From positions 372,001-436,000 of the forward strand of contig CAVRIR010000005.1 in assembly GCA_963721305.1 (NCBI GenBank): 64,000 bases of DNA, read 5' to 3'. Shown piece after piece: positions 8,993-16,754 of this stretch (the first letter of the stretch is position 1; every line of letters starts with the position of its first letter). Position numbers and translations under genes: made by a program. The DNA is from DATAES01 sp963721305 (lineage in GTDB: Bacteria > Actinomycetota > Acidimicrobiia > Acidimicrobiales > JACDCH01). Under the pieces are notes generated by a model, which had not been told where the DNA came from, did not search any database, and was given only the letters and a program-made list of their open reading frames with translations.

Positions 8993-10327
8993 TCAAGCGA
9001 GACGCCGCCTCACCTGCACACGGCTCTGCGGGGCGAGCGCGTCGACGAGGTCGTCGGCGAGGATCCGGCCGAGCGGCCGGTCCTCCGCATCCACGACCAC
9101 GAGGGACGAACCGCGCGCGTCGACGAACCGATCGACCACGTCCTCGAGGTCCGCGTCGGGCGTGACCGTCACCGGCCACGGCTCGCCGCACAGGTCGTTC
9201 ATCGTGCGGGCCCCGTCGGCGACCAACAGCTCGTACAGACTGACGTCGTCGATCAACCGGCCGTCGTCGCCGACGACGAGTACGCCGGGCAGGTCGGCTT
9301 GATGGTCCGCGTCCTCGGCGAGACGAGCGCGCACGTCCGCGACGGAATCGCCGCGACGACACGTCAGCAGGTAGCTCGTCATCAGACCGCCTGCCGTGCG
9401 CTCCTCGTAGCCGAGGAGGCTGCGGAGCTCGGCCGCCTTCTCCTCCGGCATCATGTCCAAGAGCTGCTCGCGCTCGTCCTCTTCGAGGTCGCGCAGCGCA
9501 TCGACCGCTTCGTCCGGCTCCATCACCGCGAGCAGGACCGCGGCTTGCTCCTCCCCCGACTCGCGCAGCAACGACTCGAGCTCCTCGGCATCCATCTCTT
9601 CCAGCGCGTCGGCCGCGGTCTCCGGCTCGAGCGCGGCGAGCAGCTCCTGGCGCTCGCGCCGACCCAGCTCCTCGAGCAGGTCGGCCAGCTCGCTCGGACG
9701 CAACCGGTGCAATGCCCGGTTGCCCTCGCGCAACCGGATGGGGCTGCCGGGTCGACCGAACGGTTGGATCGCGGCCCAGTCGATGACGCGCTCAGGCGTC
9801 GGACGGACACGCCAGCGCGTCGGACCGAGCCGGCGCAGCAACGTGCCGACGCTGACGTCGACGCCGACCAAGCGGTAGATGGTGCCGACCTTGGCGACGT
9901 AGAGATCCGCGGCACGGATCACCCGCACGCCGTCGACGTCGACGAGTTGATGATCGATCACGTCCTCGATCAGCAGCACCTCACCCACACGGCGCGCGAA
10001 GTCCGCGAGGTCGAGCCGGGCCGAGCGCAGCACCACCTCGCGATGGGCCAGCTCCTCGATCTGTCCGCCCGGCACGAAGGCCAGCCGGCGGCCGACGCGC
10101 ACCACGAGGCCGGTGACGGGGGGATACTCGCCGCCGTCCCAGCGGGCGATGACGTCCTTGACCGTGCCGATCTCGGCACCGGACGGGTTGCGCACCGGGC
10201 GGCCGACGAGCCCGGCGACCGAGACCAGTGTGTCGGCCACGGCGCGGCTGGCGAGCAGCCGGCGGCTGCGCTGATGCCTGCGCTCGCGCAGGCGGGACGG
10301 AGCGGACAATGGATTCAGACGCGGCAT
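8993..10327 (-). CDS. PRC-barrel / MgtE N-domain / CBS-pair protein without membrane domain
   Basis: This 444-residue soluble protein has PRC-barrel-like segments first (about 40-180, including GRPVRNPSGAEIGTVKDV). An acidic superhelical MgtE N-domain follows (about 205-325, LEPETAADALEEMDAEE), then two CBS motifs (about 325-435, MTSYLLTCRRGDSVADV and PWPVTVTPDADLEDV). In MgtE channels the N-domain and CBS pair sense cytosolic magnesium. Here the channel domain is absent and an NRAMP-like transporter follows directly, so this is probably its sensing or gating partner. A strong GAGGAGGT ribosome site lies just ahead of the ATG. A short leader ORF lies upstream. Confidence 0.8.
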   Translation of the reverse strand: MPRLNPLSAPSRLRERRHQRSRRLLASRAVADTLVSVAGLVGRPVRNPSGAEIGTVKDVIARWDGGEYPPVTGLVVRVGRRLAFVPGGQIEELAHREVVLRSARLDLADFARRVGEVLLIEDVIDHQLVDVDGVRVIRAADLYVAKVGTIYRLVGVDVSVGTLLRRLGPTRWRVRPTPERVIDWAAIQPFGRPGSPIRLREGNRALHRLRPSELADLLEELGRRERQELLAALEPETAADALEEMDAEELESLLRESGEEQAAVLLAVMEPDEAVDALRDLEEDEREQLLDMMPEEKAAELRSLLGYEERTAGGLMTSYLLTCRRGDSVADVRARLAEDADHQADLPGVLVVGDDGRLIDDVSLYELLVADGARTMNDLCGEPWPVTVTPDADLEDVVDRFVDARGSSLVVVDAEDRPLGRILADDLVDALAPQSRVQVRRRLA

Positions 10328-10374
10328 GGCACCTCCTCGAGGACAGGCGCCCGCCAGGCGTCGTCAGGTGTCGG

Positions 10375-10437
10375 TCAGCCGGCGGGAGCCACAGGGATGG
10401 GCTGCAAGCGGCGACTCGGGGGGTCGGTCTTGTGCAT
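10375..10437 (-). CDS. 20-residue proline-containing leader peptide upstream of metal-transport operon
   Basis: A 20-codon ORF reads MHKTDPPSRRLQPIPVAPAG. It ends 47 bases before the ATG of the MgtE-N/CBS gene. It has a near-perfect ribosome site, AGGAGGTGAT, with 8 bases between AGGAGG and the ATG. Five of the twenty residues are proline and there is a DPP, a known slow-translation motif. The layout resembles the enterobacterial MgtL leader, whose Pro/acidic codons sense translation stress at low magnesium and control the downstream transporter. The downstream genes are magnesium/manganese-type transport genes. That the ORF is translated is well supported by its ribosome site; the control role is inference. 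Confidence 0.6.
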   Translation of the reverse strand: MHKTDPPSRRLQPIPVAPAG

Positions 10438-10441
10438 GCTC

Positions 10442-10451
10442 ATCACCTCCT
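10442..10451 (-). promoter_or_regulatory. Strong ribosome-binding site of the leader ORF
   Basis: On the minus strand the bases AGGAGGTGAT are complementary to the 16S rRNA 3' end over ten positions and stand 8 bases (from AGGAGG) ahead of the leader ATG at 10437. This is the strongest ribosome site noticed in the window, which is unusual for so short an ORF and decides the leader start. The 47-base spacer after the leader contains CACCT, which can pair with AGGTG in the ribosome site of the next gene. Confidence 0.6.
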
Positions 10452-10618
10452 GTGTGCTCGGCTGCCCCGACCAAGGGCCCCACGAGTGTACTGGCCTGCG
10501 CTTTTGCCCGCCCGATGACGTCGACTCCGTCGATCTGCGTGTCCGGGGGCTGCGCCCCTCGCGGCGCTCCCTCGCCACCCGTCAGATGACTCGGCGCCCC
10601 GGCAGTAGGTTCCGGCGG

Positions 10619-11683
10619 ATGAGCTACCGCGTCATCCAGTGGAGCACCGGCCATGTGGGCGCCTGCGCGCTCCACGGCATCATCCAGCACCCCGATCTCG
10701 AGCTGGTCGGGCTGTGGGTGCACAGCGAGGCGAAGGCGGGCCGTGACGCCGGCGAGCTGTGCGGGTTGCCGGTGGTGGGGGTGGCGGCGACGAACGACGC
10801 CGAGGCACTGCTCGCTCTCGACGCCGACGTGGTGTCGTACACCGCGACGGCCGACCTTCGGCCGTGGGATGCGGTGAAGGACATCTGCCGCATCCTCGAG
10901 TCCGGCAAGAACGTGGTGTCGAGCTCGCTCGTGCAGCTACTGCACCCGCCGAAGGCCGACCCGGCGATGGTCGAGCGCCTCGAGGAGGCGTGCATGGCGG
11001 GCGGCGTCTCGATGTTCACGTCCGGCATCGATCCGGGGTTCGCCAACGACCTGCTGCCGATCGTGCTGTCGGGGTTCTGCGAGCGGGTCGACGCGATTCG
11101 GGTCAAGGAGATCTTGAACTACGCGACGTACGACCAGCCCGAGGTCCTGTTCGAGACGATGGGGTTCGGCAAGCCGCTCGACCACACGCCGCCGCTGCTC
11201 TTTCCGGGAGTGCTGTCCTATGCGTGGGGTGGCGTGATCCACATGATCGCCGACGCGCTCGACGTCGAGGTGTCCGAGGTGCGCGAGCGGTACGAGAAGG
11301 CTGCGCTCGACCACGACGTCGAGATCGGACTCGGGACCATCGACGCGGGAACGCAGGCGGGCGTTCGCTTCGAAGTCGTCGGCGTGGTCGGTGGCGAGGA
11401 ACGCATCGTCGTCGAACACGTGACCCGGGTCCACGACGACGTCGCCCCGGAATGGCCGATGGGTCACGGGCAGGGCTACTACCGCATCGAGTTGACCGGC
11501 TCACCGTCCATCAACGTCGATCTCGAGCTCTTGGGCGAGGACGGTGACCACAACACGGGCGGCGTGTTGTCGACCGCGATGCGAATCCTGAACGCGATTC
11601 CGGATGTCGTCGCCGCGCCGCCCGGCATGTTGTCGACGATCGACCTGCCGGTTACACCGGGCCGCCATCTGATGCCGCGGTGA
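10619..11683 (+). CDS. Dihydrodipicolinate-reductase-like NAD(P)-binding protein
   Basis: This 354-residue protein has an N-terminal Rossmann fold beginning MSYRVIQWSTGHVG, the form of the nucleotide loop seen in a large actinobacterial family annotated as dihydrodipicolinate reductase or 2,4-diaminopentanoate dehydrogenase-like. A conserved FTSGIDPGFANDLLP block follows in the middle, and then a C-terminal DapB-like substrate domain. Real DapB is about 245 residues and lysine-pathway neighbours are absent, so true DapB activity is unlikely. A much longer open frame upstream is a shadow of the opposite strand; the ATG at 10619 fits the family start. The substrate is unknown. It overlaps the ketopantoate-reductase-like gene tail to tail by 32 bases. 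Confidence 0.8.
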   Translation: MSYRVIQWSTGHVGACALHGIIQHPDLELVGLWVHSEAKAGRDAGELCGLPVVGVAATNDAEALLALDADVVSYTATADLRPWDAVKDICRILESGKNVVSSSLVQLLHPPKADPAMVERLEEACMAGGVSMFTSGIDPGFANDLLPIVLSGFCERVDAIRVKEILNYATYDQPEVLFETMGFGKPLDHTPPLLFPGVLSYAWGGVIHMIADALDVEVSEVRERYEKAALDHDVEIGLGTIDAGTQAGVRFEVVGVVGGEERIVVEHVTRVHDDVAPEWPMGHGQGYYRIELTGSPSINVDLELLGEDGDHNTGGVLSTAMRILNAIPDVVAAPPGMLSTIDLPVTPGRHLMPR

Positions 11684-12641
11684 CGAGCGCCAACAGCTCG
11701 TCAGGCGACATGGACCCGGGTGGTGTCCTGCTCGCGGCGAGGTCGCGCGCAACCTGTTGCAGCGTCGCGTTGACCGGCGTCGGCATGTCGTGGAGCCGGC
11801 CGATGAGCACGATCTCGCCGTTGAGGTAGTCGCTCTCGATGGAGCCTGTCCCGCGGGCCAGGCTCTGCCATGACGAGCCGCCTCCGCGAGGTCGGCCACC
11901 GACGTCGCTCATCTGGAGCAGGTTGCCTCGACGGGCAACATCCGCCTCGCGGCTCGTGAACTCGATGCCGGCGGCTTCGTAGCAGGCGAGCGCTTCACGC
12001 AGCGCGAGGCGAGCGACCTCGCTGGCACGAGCGGCGGGACCGCACGCGGCCTCGACAGCGTTGCCGAGGTTCAGCAGCAGCTTCTGGTACTTCCAGCGCA
12101 TGATGTCCGGCCGCACCTCGGACTCGAACGTCGACGCCCTGAGCGCGGCAGCGATCTCCTCCGCGGTGCGATCGACGCCGCTCGGATAGCAGCCGACGTC
12201 GAGGAGTCCTGAGATCGGCGAGGAGTACGCCTCGACCACACCGGGCTCGAGATGGCCGGTGGGACACATGACGCACATGCCGTAGACGTTGGGGAAGAAG
12301 CGCAGCGCGACCCGTTCGTTGGCGACGCCGTTTTGCGCGCAGACGACGGGAAGCTCGATGGGAGCGCATGCGGCGAGCTCCTCGAGGGCGGCGATGGTGC
12401 CCTGGCTCTTCATCGCCAGCACCACGACGTCTTCCGAACCGAGGTCGAGCTCGGCTGGATGTTCGGCGGCGGGAACGGCGAGCGTGCTCGATCCCTCCGC
12501 TGACTCGATGCGCAGACCGTTCGCCTTGATGGCGCCGAGATGCGCTCCGCGCGCGAGCAACGCGACGTCGTGGCCGTGCTCGAACAACCTGGCGCCGATC
12601 ACTCCCCCGATGGCGCCTGCTCCGTAGACGACGACCCGCAT
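11652..12641 (-). CDS. Ketopantoate reductase family protein (ApbA/PanE-like)
   Basis: This protein of about 329 residues starts with the NADP-binding loop MRVVVYGAGAIGGVIGARL and contains AMKSQGT and CAQNGVANE, the usual ApbA/PanE motifs. A helical C-terminal domain includes RWKYQKLLLNLGNAVEA with the expected catalytic Lys. The family reduces 2-dehydropantoate to pantoate for CoA synthesis, but many paralogs act on other 2-oxo acids and no other pan gene is near, so PanE itself is not claimed. The ATG at 12641 gives the exact family start; an upstream ATG at 12659 adds six residues. The divergent Rieske gene begins 52 bases away. Confidence 0.82.
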   Translation of the reverse strand: MRVVVYGAGAIGGVIGARLFEHGHDVALLARGAHLGAIKANGLRIESAEGSSTLAVPAAEHPAELDLGSEDVVVLAMKSQGTIAALEELAACAPIELPVVCAQNGVANERVALRFFPNVYGMCVMCPTGHLEPGVVEAYSSPISGLLDVGCYPSGVDRTAEEIAAALRASTFESEVRPDIMRWKYQKLLLNLGNAVEAACGPAARASEVARLALREALACYEAAGIEFTSREADVARRGNLLQMSDVGGRPRGGGSSWQSLARGTGSIESDYLNGEIVLIGRLHDMPTPVNATLQQVARDLAASRTPPGSMSPDELLALVTAASDGGPV

Positions 12642-12693
12642 GACCGGCGAGCCTTGCACACCCCCAGCCCGGTCTCTCCTAGCCTCTCGGAGG

Positions 12694-13698
12694 ATGACGA
12701 CGACGTTGCCCGCGGCGTGGTACGGCGACCCGCTGGTCCACGAGCGTGAACGGCGCGCCGTGTTCGGGCGCGAATGGCTGTTCGCGGGGTTTGCATCGTC
12801 GTTGTCCGAGCACGGCGACTACCTCGCCGTCACCATCGCGGGCTGGAACATCCTGATCGTCGTCGACGACGACGGGAGCCTGCGCGCCCACCACAACGTC
12901 TGCCGCCATCGGGCCGGACCGCTCGTCGACAACGGACGGGGACGGGTCCCGAGTCTCGTGTGCCGGTACCACGGATGGGCGTACACGCTCGACGGGCGGC
13001 TGCGCTCGGCCCGCGACTTCGGCGCCGAGGTCGACTGCGATGCGTTCGGGTTGGTGCCGCTGAAGGTCGACGCCTGGCGTGGTCTCGTGTTCGTGAATCT
13101 CGATCTGGACGGCACCGCACGCCCCCTGCTCGAGTCGCTCGGCACGTTCGTCGACGCGTGCGCGGCCTATCCCATCGAGTCATTCGTGCCGACCGACGAG
13201 CGCGACCACGAGCTCGAGTGCAACTGGAAGACCTACGCGGACAACTACCTCGAGGGCTACCACATCCCGCTGGTCCACCCTGCGCTCAACAAGGAGGTTG
13301 ACACGAAGCGCTACCAGGTCGACGTCGACGAGCACTGCCGTTGGGTGCAGCACTCGGCGCCGGCGCGCGACGGCGCACTGAACCTGGGCCGGTGGTTGTG
13401 GCGCTGGCCGAACCTTGCCGTCAACCTGTACGCCGACGGCATGAACGTCGAGCGCTACGACTCGCTCGGACCGGCGCGCACACGGGTGCGGTACTCGTTC
13501 GCGTTCGCTGACCCTGGCTCACCGGCGAACGCGGAGACGGTCCGCTTGAGCGGGACGACGCTCGCGGAGGACGCCGCCATCTGTGAAGCCGTCCAACGCA
13601 ATCTCGACAGCGGCGCGTACGAGTCAGGTCTGCTCAGTCCGCGCCACGAGGAAGGTGTCGCCGCGTTCCAGCGGTGGCTCGCGGACGCGGTGAGCTGA
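12694..13698 (+). CDS. Rieske aromatic ring-hydroxylating oxygenase, alpha subunit
   Basis: This 334-residue oxygenase component has an N-terminal Rieske domain with the paired ligands CRHRAGP and CRYHGWAY, which bind a [2Fe-2S] cluster. The C-terminal catalytic domain contains NWKTYADNYLEGYHIPLVHP, where the Asp and two His form the mononuclear iron site and bridge. Such enzymes hydroxylate aromatic or aliphatic ring compounds using a reductase and often a ferredoxin. No beta subunit or reductase is nearby, so it is probably a homotrimeric type served by a remote reductase. The ATG at 12694 follows a CGGAGG ribosome site. Substrate unknown. Confidence 0.87.
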   Translation: MTTTLPAAWYGDPLVHERERRAVFGREWLFAGFASSLSEHGDYLAVTIAGWNILIVVDDDGSLRAHHNVCRHRAGPLVDNGRGRVPSLVCRYHGWAYTLDGRLRSARDFGAEVDCDAFGLVPLKVDAWRGLVFVNLDLDGTARPLLESLGTFVDACAAYPIESFVPTDERDHELECNWKTYADNYLEGYHIPLVHPALNKEVDTKRYQVDVDEHCRWVQHSAPARDGALNLGRWLWRWPNLAVNLYADGMNVERYDSLGPARTRVRYSFAFADPGSPANAETVRLSGTTLAEDAAICEAVQRNLDSGAYESGLLSPRHEEGVAAFQRWLADAVS

Positions 13699-13703
13699 GC
13701 GAG

Positions 13704-15170
13704 TCACGCGTCCGGCGTCGCGTCGGGGCGCTTCGACAGCGTGAAGCAGAACGCGCTGCCGCCCTCCCGCCCATCCTCCACCCAGATGTGTCCGTTGTGA
13801 TTGGCGACGACACGAGCGCACACGGCGAGACCGATGCCGCTCCCGGGTCGATCGACCTGATGCACCCGGCTGAACATGTCGAAGATCTCCTCGCGGTAGC
13901 GGCGCTCGATCCCGATGCCGTTGTCCTCGAGGCGGATGGTCCACCGGTCGCCGTCGTCCTTGCCGCTGAGGCGCACCTCGGGGAGGCCGTCGAGGCGACG
14001 GAACTTGACCGCGTTGTTGATCAGGTTCTGCACCAGCTGCCGCAGCTGCGTGTAGTCGCCCTCGACCGTCGGTAATGCGTCGACCGACACCGTCGTGTCT
14101 GCTTCGCGAATCTGCGCGGCGTTGTCGGCGAGGACATCGTCGACGACCTGGTTGAGGTCGATCGGCAGGAAGTTCGTCGGGCGCTGACCAACTCGGGAGT
14201 ACGCGAGCAGGTCGTCGATGAGCCGGTCCATCCGCTCGGCACCGCGGAGCGCCGCACCGATGTAGGTGTGGATCTCGGTGGAATCCGTGTCGGCCACCTC
14301 GCGCGCCAGGAGCTCGATGAAGCCACGCACGACCTGAAGGGGCGACTTCAAGTCGTGCGAAACGATGGATGCGAACTGCTCGAGCTCGCGGTTCGAGCGT
14401 TCGAGCTCCTCGTTGCGCTGCTCGAGCTCGCGCGCCGTCATCTGGACCGCCTGCTCGGCGCGGCTGCGCTCGACCGCGCTCACGAACAGCTCACCGACAG
14501 TCCGCATGAGCGCGATCGACTCGTCCGACCACGAGCAACGCTCACGGCGGGCCTCGAAGCCCAAGAAGCCGACGGTGTTACCGCGCGCCAGCAGCGGCAG
14601 GAAGAGGATGGACTGCACGCCGTCGTGCTCGAGCGCCGCGACGACTCCCGGGGCGTCGTCGCCGGAGGCGGCGACGTCGGGAAGGTGCACGACCCTGCCG
14701 GAGCGCAGCGTCCGCACCCAGAACCGTTGCGCTTCGATCGGCAGATCGACCACGGCCGTGGTCCGCTGCGGCACGTCAGGCGCCCACCACTCGACGTTCA
14801 AGTCGAAGACGAAGTCCTCGTCGACCTTGAGCGCGTACGAGCGATCGACCCCGAAGTAGTTGCACAGGTCGCCGAGACCCGATTGCACCGCGGCGGGGAG
14901 CTCGTCGAGGTGCACGCCGAGCAGCCGTGTCGACATCGCGGTCACGAGCCCCTCGAGGCCGACGCGGAAGCGCAGCTCCTCTTCGGTCTCTCGCAGCCGC
15001 GCCTCGGTTTCGAGGCGCGCGTCGACGGCGTCACGGCCGGCGTTGCGTGGCGGCTCGCTGTCCTCGATCGTTCGGGCGCTCCCTGACCTCGGTCGGTCAT
15101 CGTATGACCTTGCGCCGAACCGGTGCGTTACCGGCCGTTGTGATCGAATGGGCAGGTGGACGGCGTGCAC
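13704..15170 (-). CDS. GAF-domain sensor histidine kinase, start uncertain
   Basis: The order of parts is an N-terminal coiled coil (ETEARLRETEEELRF), a GAF sensor domain, a second coiled coil (ARELEQRNEELERSNREL), a HisKA dimer domain with the phospho-acceptor His in SIVSHDLKSPLQ, and an HATPase domain with NLINNAVKF, EDNGIGI and GSGIGLAV. No membrane segment is seen, so it is cytosolic, of the bacteriophytochrome-like HWE/HisKA kind. The start is a problem: the only usual in-frame start upstream of the coiled coil is GTG at 15170, which lies inside the first codons of the divergent nitrile hydratase gene. The next is within the GAF domain near 14936. No response regulator is adjacent. Confidence 0.75.
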   Translation of the reverse strand: MHAVHLPIRSQRPVTHRFGARSYDDRPRSGSARTIEDSEPPRNAGRDAVDARLETEARLRETEEELRFRVGLEGLVTAMSTRLLGVHLDELPAAVQSGLGDLCNYFGVDRSYALKVDEDFVFDLNVEWWAPDVPQRTTAVVDLPIEAQRFWVRTLRSGRVVHLPDVAASGDDAPGVVAALEHDGVQSILFLPLLARGNTVGFLGFEARRERCSWSDESIALMRTVGELFVSAVERSRAEQAVQMTARELEQRNEELERSNRELEQFASIVSHDLKSPLQVVRGFIELLAREVADTDSTEIHTYIGAALRGAERMDRLIDDLLAYSRVGQRPTNFLPIDLNQVVDDVLADNAAQIREADTTVSVDALPTVEGDYTQLRQLVQNLINNAVKFRRLDGLPEVRLSGKDDGDRWTIRLEDNGIGIERRYREEIFDMFSRVHQVDRPGSGIGLAVCARVVANHNGHIWVEDGREGGSAFCFTLSKRPDATPDA

Positions 15171-15785
15171 GACCTCGGTGGCATGCAGGGATTCGGTCGG
15201 ATCGACGTCGAGCCCGACGAGCCGGTCTTCCACGAGCCGTGGGAACGGCGCGCCACCGTCATCACGTTCGGTGCGTTCCTGTCCGGCGTCAGCAACGGGG
15301 GTCAGTTCCGCCACTCGATCGAGCGGATGGACGCGGCGCACTACCTCAGCTCGTCGTACTACGAGCACTGGATCACCGGCGTGGCGACGCGCATGGTCGA
15401 GGCCGGCGTGCTCACACGTGACGAGCTCGAGGCGCGCGCGGGCGGCGCGTTCCCGCTCGCCGGTGAAGATCGGGGCATCGGTGTTGCCGATCCGGGATCC
15501 GACCAACTCGAGCCTCGGTTCGCGGTGGGCGACCAGATCCTCGTCAGCAACGTGCACCCGCCCGGTCACACCCGTTGCCCGCGCTACGTGCGCGGTCACG
15601 TTGGCACGATCCTGCGGATCGACGTCGTCGCGTCCGTGCCCGACATCGAGGCGCACTCCGCCGGCAAACGGAACGAGCCGACGTACAGCATCCGCTTCGA
15701 CGCACAGGAGCTGTGGGGCGAGCCCGGCGATCCCGTCCATGTCGACCTGTGGGACAGCTACCTGGAGCCTGCCGATGAGCGCTGA
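15156..15785 (+). CDS. nthB: Nitrile hydratase subunit beta
   Basis: This 209-residue subunit begins MDGVHDLGGMQGFGRI, a signature of the beta subunit. It ends with the SH3-like barrel (VGDQILVSNVHPPGHTRCPRYVRG and RFDAQELWGE). With the alpha subunit it forms the enzyme that hydrates nitriles to amides. The GTG start is fixed by that signature. The alpha gene overlaps its stop by 11 bases, so the two are translationally coupled, and the beta-alpha order is the usual one for cobalt-type enzymes. No amidase is in the window to take the product further. Confidence 0.93.
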   Translation: MDGVHDLGGMQGFGRIDVEPDEPVFHEPWERRATVITFGAFLSGVSNGGQFRHSIERMDAAHYLSSSYYEHWITGVATRMVEAGVLTRDELEARAGGAFPLAGEDRGIGVADPGSDQLEPRFAVGDQILVSNVHPPGHTRCPRYVRGHVGTILRIDVVASVPDIEAHSAGKRNEPTYSIRFDAQELWGEPGDPVHVDLWDSYLEPADER

Positions 15786-16377
15786 GAGCGATACCCACCA
15801 CCATCCCCGTCCGACCAGCCCGATCGAGGACAGGGTTGCCGCACTCGAGGCGCTGCTGGTCGAGAAGGGCATCATCGACACCGAGATGCTCGATGAGGTC
15901 GTCGAGCAGTACGAGCACGAGCTCGGTCCCATGAACGGGGCGAGGGTCGTCGCACGCGCGTGGGCCGATCCCGAGTACAAGCGGCGCCTCCTCGCCGACG
16001 GCACGGCAGCAATCGCCGAGCTCGGGTTCGGCGGCCCGGAGGGCGATCACATGGTCGTGGTCGAGAACACGACCGACGTCCACAACGTCGTCGTGTGCAC
16101 GTTGTGCTCCTGCTACCCGTGGCCGGTTCTCGGCCTGCCGCCGCGGTGGTACAAGTCGCCGCCCTATCGCGCGCGCATGGTGCGCGAACCGCGGGTGCTG
16201 CTGGCGGAGATGGGCTGCCCGATCGACGATGACGTCGAGATCCGGGTGTGGGACTCGTCCGCCGAAGTGCGCTACCTCGTGCTGCCGATGCAACCCCACG
16301 GTACGGAGCGGCTGAGCGAGGACGAACTCGCCGCGATCGTGAGCCGCGACTCGATGATCGGCGTCGCCGTCCTGTGA
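15775..16377 (+). CDS. nthA: Nitrile hydratase subunit alpha, cobalt type
   Basis: This 200-residue subunit carries the metal-binding claw VCTLCSCYPWPVLGLPP. The Thr in CTLCSC marks the cobalt-type class, while iron-type enzymes have Ser there. The second and third Cys would be oxidised to sulfinic and sulfenic acids in the mature site. RWYKSPPYRARMV after the claw also matches the family. Its start overlaps the beta gene and its stop overlaps the start of the accessory gene (GTGA), giving a tight three-gene operon. Confidence 0.95.
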   Translation: MSAESDTHHHPRPTSPIEDRVAALEALLVEKGIIDTEMLDEVVEQYEHELGPMNGARVVARAWADPEYKRRLLADGTAAIAELGFGGPEGDHMVVVENTTDVHNVVVCTLCSCYPWPVLGLPPRWYKSPPYRARMVREPRVLLAEMGCPIDDDVEIRVWDSSAEVRYLVLPMQPHGTERLSEDELAAIVSRDSMIGVAVL

Positions 16378-16658
16378 AACCGGGGCCTTCGACCACGCAC
16401 GAGGACGGCGTCCGTGCGACCGCGCTGGCCGACCCGAACCTTCCGCGCTCGAACGGCGAGTTGACGTTCGACGAACCGTGGCAGGGCCGCGCGCTCGCGA
16501 TGGCGATCGTGCTGGTCGAGCGGCTCGGGTTGGACTGGGACGCGTTTCGCGCGCAGCTCATCGCCGCGATCGCCGCCGACTCCGCTCGTCCGTACTGGGA
16601 CAGCTGGGCCGTCGCGCTCGACTCGTTCGTGGCCACGTACGTCCCTGAGACTTGCTGA
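16374..16658 (+). CDS. Nitrile hydratase accessory (activator) protein
   Basis: This 94-residue protein contains NGELTFDEPWQGRALAMAIVL and ends PYWDSWAVALDSFVA. Both blocks resemble the N-terminal part of the nitrile hydratase beta subunit, the hallmark of the P14K/NhlE-type activator that loads cobalt or swaps subunits during maturation. Its GTG overlaps the alpha stop by 4 bases. At 94 residues it lacks any SH3-like C-terminal part and is at the short end of the family. Position and sequence agree, so the assignment is fairly safe. Confidence 0.8.
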   Translation: MKPGPSTTHEDGVRATALADPNLPRSNGELTFDEPWQGRALAMAIVLVERLGLDWDAFRAQLIAAIAADSARPYWDSWAVALDSFVATYVPETC

Positions 16659-16715
16659 AGCTTGCTTCACGTGCCGGCGTGGACCGCCGAACCTGCAGGC
16701 ACGGACTGTCATCCC

Positions 16716-16748
16716 CGGTGGCGCCTTTCGAACGGGGGGGCGCCACCG
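16716..16748. terminator. Bidirectional hairpin terminator
   Basis: CGGTGGCGCC at 16716 pairs perfectly with GGCGCCACCG ending at 16748, a 10-base-pair GC-rich stem with a 13-base loop. It lies between the convergent nitrile hydratase operon and the sensor kinase gene, as expected for a shared terminator. Confidence 0.65.
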
Positions 16749-16754
16749 TCCGCC

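Noticed and set aside
7512..9302. Plus-strand 596-residue open frame
   Set aside because: Composition (Arg, Asp, His rich) is that of an antisense frame over the NRAMP gene.
8768..10618. Very long plus-strand open frame continuing into the dihydrodipicolinate-reductase-like gene
   Set aside because: It is the antisense shadow of the NRAMP and MgtE-N/CBS genes; family resemblance begins only at the ATG at 10619.
10328..10618. M-box (ykoK) magnesium riboswitch upstream of the metal operon
   Set aside because: The region is taken up by a short ORF with a ribosome site, and none of the conserved M-box stems could be recognised.
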